DNA from: Stictocephala bisonia
Lineage: Eukaryota; Arthropoda; Insecta; Hemiptera; Membracidae
Length of the DNA: 64,000 bases
Assembly: GCA_035578905.1 (NCBI GenBank)
Contig: JAQJVL010000110.1
Coordinates: 1 to 64,000, forward strand
Reading direction: 5' to 3'
Shown piece after piece: positions 53,989 through 64,000 of the stretch (position 1 is the first letter of the stretch; every line of letters begins with the position of its first letter). Both the position numbers and the translations under genes were made by a program. Below the pieces are notes generated by a model. The model was not told the DNA's origin. It did no database searches and worked only from the letters and a program-made list of their open reading frames with translations.

Positions 53989-56820
53989 TCTTATGACGTG
54001 TTGAGTAATCACAAATATTACTTGTAAATAGCTGGATTGGTATCACTCACTGACATACATTTTGAGGCATTTCCCAGCGTCTTACCCCTATAGTGTATAC
54101 TTGAACTAAAGCTAGTGGTCTAAAACCTCCAGGAAAACTCATAAAAGTGTACTTTTTCACTCACAAATAGGATGGTGATCTTTTTTAACCCCAAAACTGC
54201 CCCAATGTATTTGATGGGAAAATCACAAAAAAGGTAGTTTTTATGACTTAACTCGAGAAAAAGCTGGAGTCAAATTTCAAAGTCAAAGTCAAACCTTCAC
54301 ATTTATACACGCGTAACAAACTCGCACCTTATATATGATTTCATCTTGATAACTAAAAACTTTCAGGTATTGGGGGCCCAAAAACGGAACATTTTAAAAT
54401 TGTTTAATACTAATGTTATCTAAACAAGTGGGGGTATCAATTTAAAGCTATGTTTCTCTTGAATTTTAAGAATGTCCAGCTGTGAAAAGCGTGCCATAAA
54501 AATATCCCCGACTTCTGATGGGAGCAGCCGGAAAATGTCTGTAAAATTTAAAAAGAACTGCAACTTTTGTTGGCTACTCTTTTGGTAAACACAGTCCAAT
54601 TAACTTATATTTCAAGACTCTGTGGAAAACAAAAATTGGGCTGCAAGATAATACAAATCTGCTGACAACACGAGCTGTCCATGACAAAATAATGGTTATA
54701 TGTTTTTTGTGTAACTTCGTCAGCATTTGTTAAAAACTCATTTCCGCAACATGGATGCACACGTGGCTTTACAGGTAGACAAGAACTCAACGTCTTCCTA
54801 CTTCACGGACTTGGAATAAATAATATAACAACAAGGGTCTCATCCACCCGCAACTAATATATACAAAGATATATACAAAGAGTAAAAAGGTTATATAAAT
54901 AAAGAATTCCTCAATTACATTTCAATAAAAAAATTATTGGATTTTATATAAATTACGTTTGTTTTTATTAATTCATACCTATATGAAATATTGATATATC
55001 AAACTATTGTTGGTATTGAATTCGTAAAGCCGATTAAATCTAATTTATTACTATAACAACTTAGGGTAACAAACCTAATCATGTTACTGTATATCTATCT
55101 AGGGAAAAACATGCGATATTAAATCGTTCACAATGAAAAAGCAAATTTGTTACATATAAGTAAGTCGCAAGGTGATTGATGCAAGATGGAAATGCGCATT
55201 GAGAACAAATTGAATATGGCGATATGAACATTACACGTGGAGCATACTAACCTATATATCGACGTACTTCCTCTCTAAAACTCAACCAAGAAAGCATGTA
55301 CATTGTTTCTGGCATTCTTTTCGCTCAAAATAATACGATATGGGATTTTCTGTTGAATCCTAGACGTTTTAGACTTCAGTGGATGGTTCAGCATCACATA
55401 TATAAAAAACTTACTTTGTTCTTCTTATAAATCTGCTATTGCTTACTCGAAATAACAATATTACTACAATTTAGCAACCTATACTTTTTTAAAGACATAT
55501 TGGGAACTCCATTGATGTGCTTATTGCCAACTTTCAGACAAAATATATATTGTGAATGCTACTTAGTAGATCCTTAAACATCATCCCATTGATAATTGAA
55601 ACTTGAGTCTCTCGCATTATATACGAACTTATCACCAAATAAAATGTTATGTAATTCTCAAACATTCCGTAGAGTAGATATGTTACTCATAAGACACTCT
55701 GCCAGCAACTGTTGCCCACAAGGCGTTCTGACCTAGCCAAAATAACCCCCAAAGTATTGGTCATTTTACTTTAGACAATGGCTGAAATGAGCTGTTAATG
55801 ACGCGTACATTAGTGTATAGGTTTTGGACAAGTATATTCGTTCAATAACCGAAACCGTTGGTTATTTCAGCTAGAGGGTAAATGCAAACAATCATATGGA
55901 ATTTCACTCAACAGTGCTAAGAATGCGTGCATTTTGTACAATATCCGAAATAATGTTTCATGCATACGTCTATTTGATTCTGCTTTGTCTGATTGTCTGA
56001 CAATAATGCAAGAACCTTAGTGAAGAGGAGCTGAGGAGTAAAGTTTATCTAAAAGGGGTTTAGCTTACCATAACAAATAGTATTTTTAGGAATATAACAA
56101 CAAGATACAGATCAACAAAGATAAACAATTGTCAAGCTTGTACTCGTGTTAATAATGTATATGTGCATTTATAAAACTAAATATTTAAGTGTAACAATTT
56201 AATGTAAGGAAAAACAATGGTCTGTAAATAGACGAGAGCTCATACTTAAAATTTTTATTTCAGACAAATATATTGCTTAACAAATAGTAAAACATATAAC
56301 GACTTTTTTATTGATTCATCTTCAGATCGAATATATATATATATATATTTTTTCAGATCGAATAATAGACTTTTATTCCTATAAAAACACATTCATAAAA
56401 AACTCAAACAGCTTTGAAGTTATTATTGCTTAACACACCATCTAGGAATACTTAAGACTCCAACAAAGGCATCTAGGAGAAGGAATATAGACATAAGGTT
56501 ACATTCCTGGAAAATCTGAAGCATTTCTTTTTCTGTCAGCAAGAATGTGACAAAAAACACATCAGTATAAGCATTATCTTATACTGTCACACTTTTGTCT
56601 GTTAACTGTCTTTTGTTCTTTATAAGACTTGGTGGGAGAAATATTTGTGTACGCCTTTTATATAGTGTGCACCAGATAACAACTCGCAATAGGCAAGGTA
56701 CTCGTTCAATAATATTTTACTAAACCAAACCGGACACTGTCAACATTTTTAGTTTTATTTGGAGTCAAATTTCTGTCTTCAGTCCTATACATAAACAAGT
56801 ACTTACTTACGATATAAACA
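53983..56820. other. long stretch without a recognised gene
   Basis: 53983-54560 (ACTCATAAAAGTGTACTTTT, GGTGATCTTTTTTAACCCC) has the look of a dispersed repeat attached to the (AT)n run, but no second copy is in the window. The rest is AT-rich. A short duplication with a TA run (CAGATCGAATA, 56323-56363) is the only structure noted. Confidence 0.35.
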
Positions 56821-56821
56821 T

Positions 56822-57288
56822 TGTTAAGGATCCCAAATAATAAGAAAATCCTACTGTTTTGCTGCTGTTACTTTTATTCACACTCACTAATTTATTAAAT
56901 TGTACAATACGAGATTTTTCCAAATATAAGTCAATAGAGAAACACTATGTATTAACATGAAATAAAATCACTCTTAAGTACAGTATTCAATAACACACAA
57001 ACCACGTGAGTCTGTTCGTACAATATTTGTCACTACTCGTGAATTGTCACTGTTAAGTACTTATTACTTGACTGTAAGTTACACTGACTGACTCGTCGAC
57101 TGAGGGGTGCCCTTATGTAAGACACCAATGCAAGTCCAGAAGTTTCCAGAACTGTGGTCTAGGTGTGTCTGAATCACACTTCGAGAAGGTTCTATTAATT
57201 ACTGGAAATTAATTATCTAGGACCTTCTAGATTGGCCGAGAAACAGAAATGCGATAACACCCACGTGATGCTCTCGATAATTGTAACA
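56822..57288 (-). mobile_element. probable solo LTR with heat-shock elements
   Basis: On the plus strand it is bounded by TGTTA and TAACA (ends at 57288, or alternatively 57259), i.e. TG...CA. Read on the minus strand, U3 has two perfect trimeric heat-shock elements (TTCtgGAAacTTC at 57139-57151 and GAAccTTCtcGAA at 57180-57192). Next come TTACATAAGG (57111-57120), the initiator-like CAGTCAGTG 31 bases on, an AATAAA-type polyadenylation signal near 56874, and an end GGGATCCTTAACA. No clear 5 bp target duplication. A cellular heat-shock promoter is the main alternative, but no gene follows. Confidence 0.55.
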
Positions 57289-58085
57289 AAGAATAACATT
57301 CTATTTCATATTTTCATTGATAAATATATTTAAACTTATTATATTTATCTTTAATTTTGTTGACTGAAAATAACCCCATCATCGCATAATTTAAATAGTC
57401 TGATAAGTTGCATACATCTGAATGTGATAGTTTATCTTGTTTGTTCAATGTTGCATTTAATAATAGTTGAATTTTAGGGGCTTTATACTTCACTTACATC
57501 TTAATGTAGTATGCGTTATATCTGTTTTGTAATAGTAGTCACAAACTAAAATGTACGACTACAAAACATGTAAGAAGTAAAGTGTATAGGGTAAATCATA
57601 ACACTTATTTCTGTCAATATCCACAATATGGCAAATTTAGCATATTTACACATTTATTTCCCCTGAAAATCCAACCGAACCTAGTCTCAATGTTTATTTT
57701 TCTTTCACATATCACAGGGAAGCGATATACTTTTTGTTATTTATCATAATTATATTTATAGCTTTATGGAATTTACCATATGACTCAGCCCCTACGTTTC
57801 AAATATTACTATGTTATTACTATTGACAGTATTACATTTTACGACCTCATTCATATTATTTTGTGAATCCCTCTGGTCTGAGGATGATAAACATGATTTA
57901 CCCAAATGAATCACCAAAATGTTTGAACCTTTTCCAAAGTTATATTAAAAAAATGTTTGCTCTGTGTGGGGTTCACTTGCTTTGAAATTATCCGTCATAC
58001 CTTTGAGAAATAATTCTTTGAGAATAAAATATCTGTATTTTATTTGTTTTATATTAAATTTTGATGAATTTCATATCACACGACT
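57289..58085. other. nothing recognised
   Basis: AT-rich DNA without frames or repeats recognised. Confidence 0.4.
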
Positions 58086-58089
58086 ATAC

Positions 58090-58243
58090 AGTTGTTACAT
58101 TTTGCGTCAGGCGATGGAGTCCTGAGGTCGCAGAGGAAAATGCTTTATTAGCGAGCTTCTAGGGGCCAAGGTAAACCTATGTACAAAATTTAAAGTCAAT
58201 TGGACGTACAGTTTTGGAGAAATATGGATAAGTGGTAAATGCC
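58090..58243. repeat. probable dispersed repeat ending in (AT)n
   Basis: TCCTGAGGTCGCAGAGG and ACAAAATTTAAAGTCAATTG lead straight into the (AT)n run. Similar phrasing (ACAAAATTTCAGCC) occurs at 58895. Family not identified. Confidence 0.35.
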
Positions 58244-58244
58244 T

Positions 58245-58302
<58 letters not shown>
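58244..58302. repeat. (AT)n microsatellite
   Basis: About 27 TA dinucleotides with one AAATA interruption. Confidence 0.96.
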
Positions 58303-58304
<2 letters not shown>

Positions 58305-58317
58305 CATATAAATTTAA

Positions 58318-58620
58318 AACTTTCCGATTGAAATCAGTTTGTTCTCTTAGATAAAAAAGATTCAAAGTCTAGACATATCTGTAAGTCTACTTTAAGAGGT
58401 CACAAATTACCGTAGTTTACTCTGAATCAGTGAAATATCGTATTTCTCGCCATATTTAGACATGTCCTATGACCGACCTGGCTATACATGTGTTCAGATT
58501 AAATTGTATATTTTCCAATTTAATACAGTATGTTCCCCTAGATAACAAAGTTTCACAGACTAGACAAATCTGTAAGTCTACTCTTAGACGCTGTAAATTA
58601 ACCAATTTGATTTACACGTA
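58318..58620. repeat. two diverged tandem copies, ~187 bp apart
   Basis: CTGTAAGTCTACTTTAAGAG and CTGTAAGTCTACTCTTAGAC, with TTAGATAAAAAAG and CTAGATAACAAAG, recur in the same order. Confidence 0.7.
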
Positions 58621-59340
58621 CAAATTGAAAATCTAGCTCTACCTAAGGATGAAGGGAGTGTGAATGAACAAAAAGTCAGAGGGCCAAAGTTGTAGATCGT
58701 CTCAAATCAGGTGCAGAAAATAGTGTTAGTTTTGCTGTAGAACCGTTCGTTTAGCCGCTACAGTCCAATTAGAGAAACGCTGTTTTTGGCATTTAAAATT
58801 TTGTGGCACTAAAAAGGCTGCCATCTTTGATTTACTACGATTTTTTTAAATCCCTTCTTATTGCACATCTACAACATAAGACATTTGTCTCTACAAAATT
58901 TCAGCCTCGTAGATTTAGTACTTTTTTAGTTACAGCGATGAGTGGGTGAGTCAGTGGTGTTTGCCTTTCATAGGTATAGAAGAAAAAAGATATACTAAAA
59001 TGTAAAATAAATTTAACTACGCAAGTATTTACAGCAACATCTAACGTTATCAAGGCCTTGTTTTGCCCTCTGCAAAGCACGGGCAAGGCACACGTCCTTA
59101 CAAACTTTATTCTTTAATGGGGCATTGGCCCACTTTATAATTCCACATAGACGCAAACAAGAGGAAACGTTTATTTTAACACTAGCAACTTATAGTATTT
59201 ATTGTCTATAGATTTAGGTGTTAAGATAGTAATCCATGATTTATGTGATGAGTTTTATCATCACATCAACGTGTTTATACGTGACGTAAAATTTCCAAAT
59301 TAACATTTACGATGTATGAGAGCTAATATATTGTGTTGTT
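58621..59340. other. nothing firmly recognised
   Basis: Mixed DNA, probably old dispersed repeat; no coding potential. Confidence 0.35.
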
Positions 59341-59344
59341 GCCA

Positions 59345-59530
59345 CTTGCGATGCATAGAGCCCGGGGAGAAGGGCGTTTAAAGGGACAGCCTGTTCATTT
59401 TGCCGGGATTTAGGAAGGGTGGACGTAGGCTTCCCGGCAATATAAGGTCAGGGTTGTGCCGCGTAATTTGCCGTTCACAAAACTCGTGTTTCACTGAGAA
59501 TCCCTGAAGCTACAGGGTTTGCAAGCATAA
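59345..59530. promoter_or_regulatory. GC-rich unique island, possible regulatory DNA
   Basis: CpG-containing (AGCCCGGGGAGAAGGGCG, TTCCCGGCAATATAAGGTC). A TATAAGG word is followed about 50-60 bases later by TTCACTG. Role inferred only. Confidence 0.25.
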
Positions 59531-59716
59531 AGATTGCTTTAAATTGTGTTTGGTTATAATACAGATATTTTGTTTATATTTTTTAATGTAATAAGTAACT
59601 ATTGTTATTTATCTAAAACCGTGTTGTGTTTTTACTGGAAATTATTGGTTCGAACTTTTCGTTTAAAGAGTTGAATTGATACTAGATAATTTTCTTTTCA
59701 AGATTTATATTAAATA

Positions 59717-60248
59717 AATGGTTCAATAGAATTGGCACAAACTTTCCCCCATATTAAACACAAAAAATCAAAACTGAAAATTACCAGTTTGATTCTCGAA
59801 TATGTTTTTTGCCATATCTCAAAAACTAGTCAAGTTAGAGAAATGCCAATTTTACTAAAATATTTTGAATTTTAATTTACATTTTTCCTGAAAATTTTAT
59901 CAAAATCGTCAGGGCCGTTTTTGAGGAAATTCTATTTTTGTATGTTTTTTGCCCATAAAAATTTTAAAAAAACTAAAATTTCAAAAAGTGAAAAGAAACA
60001 GTCTGGAAATATTGGCTAAATACACATTCACACCAAATGTCATAAAAATTGATACATCCATTTGGTCTCAAGCGAACTGCACATACACACAGACGCACGC
60101 ACATACGGACAGACATCCAACATTTTTTTCAAAAAGCCACTTTTTTGGGTTCAGGGGACCCCAAAATGGATTTTTAGACCAACTTTAAAACAATTTTGGA
60201 CGATCACAACACTTTCTCTATGCTACCACATATGGGAGAAAGTAAAAT
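59717..60248. mobile_element. non-autonomous inverted-repeat element, family A copy 2
   Basis: Same ordered words as 7804-8410. Ends ACTTTCCCCCATATT and CATATGGGAGAAAGTAAAAT are imperfect inverted repeats. Confidence 0.75.
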
Positions 60249-60599
60249 TCAGACAAACACATGTTTAATATTCATTTTACCTGGATTATACATGGGCGTA
60301 TTAATAAATGTAATCAAATAACATATTTGTATGTATTTTAAGAAATAGTTTTAATATTGTTTTATATTTTAGTAGTATGTTTTTCCTATTCACTTTTAAT
60401 AATATATTTTAATATACAGACTACGCTAATTTTATTGTCAGACAGGAGTCGATAGCAAAATATAATTTAGTTTTAGATATTATTAATATATTTTTAATTT
60501 ATTAGAATAATAGAGTGAATGTGAAATGTTAAATGCACAATTTAACATAATTTTGCAAAATAAACATCTGACACCGACATATTTTTGACCACAGCGGAG
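60249..60599. other. nothing recognised
   Basis: Very AT-rich. Confidence 0.4.
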
Positions 60600-60800
60600 A
60601 AACAGAGATCGCATCCAATAGTGCGCTAAATGTGTGTTGAGTTAGTGTGTTAAGTAGTTATTTCTCTATTTTACCATGAGAATTTGTCGGTCCCCCCTTT
60701 AATCCCCAAATCCTCAAGGATAAACATACTAATTTTATTACTACAGATGTAATCAATTTATAACTTCTACTGAGCAGTATCCTGCGGCCATTTCATTTTT
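60600..60800. repeat. dispersed repeat family D, copy 3
   Basis: GCATCCAATAGTGCGCTAAA, TCCCCAAATCCTCAAGGATA and CTACAGATGTAATC follow the order seen at 36230 and 49320. Confidence 0.55.
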
Positions 60801-61855
60801 CTCTGTTTTTAAATCTCTTAGAAAATACTGTTACATAGTTAACCCAGTAAAAATATAGAGGGCTATTTATTATTATATTCAAAGAACGTGTTTAAAAAAC
60901 ATATTATTTATTTTGTAAAATGTTTGTTAAGTTATTCAATAGTTAGTTCATATCAATGAATACCCTAAGTATGAATATTGATGTACGATATGAACTCCCT
61001 ACAAAGTTGGTTTTGAAAAGGAAGAAAAACGTGTGATGTCAAGTGTCATAAATTCAAATTCAACACGAATTTTGACTTGTTGTACAAAAAGATAAGAGCT
61101 AAGTAAGAGAGGCATACAGCCTCGGACTCCAGTAGGCCCCCACCCACCCCCCCACAACCCCCTTTCCACGATCAGTGGGGCGTCTAATGGAGTATACCTC
61201 GGTTAATATCCCCAGATTTATTGTTTCCCAGTTGTCTGGAGATCATACAAATAGCCAGTTTTCCGCGCCTTTTCGCCTTCATTCTTTGCTACTCATCCCC
61301 TCCGCTCCCCATCGTTCGGCTTCTCAATATATTTAACCATAAAACACTGTAAAACAATCAGTTTTATTATTCTAACTTAGGGAGAGTTTTCAATGTTGAA
61401 TACGCCTATTTTAATAAAAACGTTATATTTTTATTTGCCAAGGCTATCATCGGATTTTCAAACCTACGCAAACAACCTACATAAAAAAAGAAGAACAACG
61501 AAATCATTATGTGTCAAGAATGGCAATATCAATAGTTTCAGATAGTAAATCATCAATTTACTATCTGAAAACAATAATTCAGTTTTTTTAATTTTTGTAT
61601 ACTTCAAAAAGTAATTAAGATTAGGATAAGCCCCCACTCTTAATTTAACTATTTTAACAGATTAAATACTTAAATTAATGTATCTGAAAAAGACGTCAAA
61701 TAATAAATAAATAAACGTAATTTAATATAGTTGGCTTTTATAAAATAAAGTAGCTGAAGCAAAACCAATAGTCATTTAATGATTAAAAACCCCAAAACGA
61801 GAAAGGAAATAATGTAGTGATAATAATAACATATTTCTAACCAGTATGTGTATGA
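60801..61855. other. AT-rich DNA with a C/GC-rich patch
   Basis: The patch 61120-61330 (CCCCCACCCACCCCCCCAC near 61136) is unique in the window and may be regulatory. A 20-base hairpin (TTTCAGATAGTAAATC / ATTTACTATCTGAAA) is at 61537-61571. No gene seen. Confidence 0.35.
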
Positions 61856-61860
61856 CATAT

Positions 61861-62455
61861 CACTAACATTGTATATGTATGGGCGGGCGGGTGGGTCACT
61901 AACATTGTATATGTATGGGTGGGCGGGTGGGTCACTAACATTGTATATGTATGGGCGGGTGGGTGGGTCACTAGCATTGTATATGTATGGGTGGGCGGGT
62001 GGGTCACTAACATTGTATATGTATGGGTGGGTGGGCGGGTCACTAACACTGTATGTGTATGGGTGGGCGGGTGGGTCACTAACATTGTATATGTATGGGC
62101 GGGCGGGTGGGTCACTAACATTGTATATGTATGGGTGGGCGGGAGGGTCACTAACATTGTATATGTATGGGTGGGCGGGTGGGTCACTAACATTGTATAT
62201 GTATGGGTGGGCGGGTGGGTCACTAACATTGTATATGTATGGGTGGGCGGGTGGGTCACTAACATTGTATATGTATGGGTGGGCGAGTGGGTCACTAACA
62301 TTGTATGTGTATGGGTGGGCGGGTGGGTCACTAGCACTGTATGTGTATGGGTGGGTCACTAACATTGTATGTGTATGGGTGGGTCACTAACATTGTATGT
62401 GTATGGGTGGGTCACTAACATTGTATGTGTATGGGTGGGCGGGTGGGTCAGTAGC
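61861..62455. repeat. 36 bp G-rich minisatellite, about 16 copies
   Basis: Unit CACTAACATTGTATATGTAT then GGGTGGGCGGGTGGGT (36 bases), with a shorter 28-base subtype near 62340-62430. Being a multiple of three it keeps several frames open on both strands (up to 197 codons); these are artefacts. Confidence 0.97.
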
Positions 62456-62474
62456 CAAGATGATCATATCTTGA

Positions 62475-62592
62475 ACACATCACCAGTGAACACATCACAC
62501 TGTGCAGTTTGAAACCAGTGAACACATCACACTGTGCGTTTGGAACCAGTGAACACATCACACTATGCAGTTTGAAACCAGTGAACACATAT
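62475..62592. repeat. ~35 bp tandem repeat, about 3.5 copies
   Basis: ACCAGTGAACACATCACACT then GTGCAGTTTGAA recurs three times. Confidence 0.9.
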
Positions 62593-62699
62593 ATATGAAG
62601 TGACAAAAATACATATTAAGAAACAAAAACTCTAGTACGAATTACAACTAAAATAACAGTCACTATCAATATTAAAGGTGTATGTAGATATTCCCATAT

Positions 62700-64000
62700 T
62701 ATAACATATACATACAGGACTGAAAAAAAGTCTGGAATATATTTATTAATTTCAAAACCATTGAAAGAAATGTAATGAAAATTTGCAGTTACGTAAACGT
62801 CCCTATACCAAACAATTATACATATTTTACTTGTTTTTCGAATAGCCAGGTGATGGCCCATGAAGGAAGTCTTTAAAATGTTAAATGTAAGCCTACCTCG
62901 AGTTATACCTCATTTTAAAGGTCTTTTTTTGTAAAACACAATAGTGCAAACCTGAGCTCAAAAGGATGACCCAGTCAGAAAGTACAGCTACTCAAAGAAT
63001 TGAATGTCAGGGTTGGGCAAAAGTCTGGAATGTATTTATTAATTTTGAAACTATTAAAAGAAGAGTAATGAAACTTTATAGTTATGCACATAATCCTATA
63101 CCAAACACATGGACATATTTTACTTGTTTTTTGCACATCCAGGGAATGGCCCATGAAGGAAATCTCAAACATTTAAAATGTAAGCCTACCTTGAGCTATA
63201 CCTCATTTTAAAGGTCTTTGTTTGCAATACACAAAAGTGCAAACCTGAGGTCAACAGGATGACCAGTCAGAAAATGTAGCCTCTCAAACAATTTAATGTC
63301 AAATAACTAACACTACTGAAGATGAAGGCAAGGTAGTTATTATCTATTGCTGCGTAGAGCTATAATTTATCTAACTGAATATGAGAAATTAAATTTCACA
63401 AAAAATAAGTACCAAATTATTATAATAATATTCTTAAATTATTTTTAAATAAACCTACTGTCTAAAGTGTTTTTAATAATTTTTTCTTATTTTTATCTTA
63501 GTTAAATAGCTATCTATTTTTATAACGCAATCGTTTGTTACGATTGTTAACAATCAACAACACAATCAGCAACAGGGACCTGAAACTGTTAAATAAATAG
63601 TCGTTTAACGGAGAAGAATTAGTAATATGACATTAAATTCTTTGAATTGTTGTATTTTGTGAATAAGTCATTCTTTTGACCTCAAGTTTGCACTTTTGTA
63701 TTGTAAAAACAATGACCTTTAAAATGATGTATAACTCGAGGTAGGTTTACATTTAAATTTTTAAGACATCTTTCATGGGCCATCCCCTGATATGCAAAAA
63801 ACAAGTAAAATATATCCATGTGTTTGGTATAGAAACATGTACATAGCTACAAAGTTTCACTAATTTTCTTCTAATAGTTTTAAAATTAATAAATACATTC
63901 CAGACTTGTGCCCAACCCTGACATTAAATTCTTTGAGTAGATGTATTTTCTGACTGGGTTATCCTTTTGACCTCGGGTTTGAGCTCTTGTGTTTTAAAAA
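62700..64000. repeat. large palindrome built of ~293 bp units, cut by the window edge
   Basis: Two direct copies (62700-62990, 62994-63300) share AAGTCTGGAATRTATTTATT, CATATTTTACTTGTTTTT, GGCCCATGAAGGAA and CATTTTAAAGGTC. A third, inverted copy occupies about 63660-63935 and a fourth begins at the right edge. The axis is near 63464. TCAGGGTTGGGC (63007) and GCCCAACCCTGA (about 63932) are exact inverses. Confidence 0.9.

Noticed and set aside
61772..62390. Overlapping frames of 147-197 codons on both strands
   Set aside because: All are produced by the 36 bp G-rich minisatellite, a multiple of three; opposite-strand frames are equally open.

Overview
The window reads as non-coding-dominated arthropod, most likely insect, nuclear DNA. 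It is AT-rich, has very few long reading frames, carries spliced exons with GT/AG borders, is full of non-LTR retrotransposon remnants, inverted-repeat DNA elements and satellites, and contains short runs of the insect telomere-type word CCTAA. I cannot fix the order or species from sequence alone; a hemipteran-like, repeat-rich genome is a guess.

The one gene I can name with confidence is orthopedia (otp), a paired-class homeobox transcription factor, on the minus strand. Two of its exons are here: a short first coding exon (34328-34364) and a 341-base exon (16011-16351) with the N-terminal region and homeodomain residues 1-46. They are separated by an intron of about 18 kb. The exon junction is in phase and makes a glycine codon. 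The exon(s) with the rest of recognition helix 3 and the C-terminus were not found between 1 and 16010 and probably lie beyond the left edge. A GC-rich block just upstream of exon 1 (34365-34640) holds a GC box flanked by inverted CCAAT boxes and looks like the promoter.

Layout: 1-16 kb (downstream intron of otp): SINE-like copy, 1.23 kb foldback element, composite tandem blocks, a ~130 bp tandem array split by a LINE. 16-34 kb: homeobox exon and intron 1, which carries four unrelated satellites (32, 25, 107 and 36 bp units), small foldbacks and a LINE nested in an older repeat. 34-40 kb: exon 1, promoter, copies of a four-member inverted-repeat family, a pogo-like element and an antisense LINE. 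40-64 kb (upstream flank): more LINE pieces, two LTR-like promoters (one with heat-shock elements), a 44 bp and a 36 bp minisatellite, possible regulatory islands including a cluster of homeodomain core sites, and a large palindrome running off the right edge.

The longest open frames (up to 417 codons) are products of stop-free tandem repeats, not genes. No RNA gene, CRISPR, operon or prokaryotic feature is supported.
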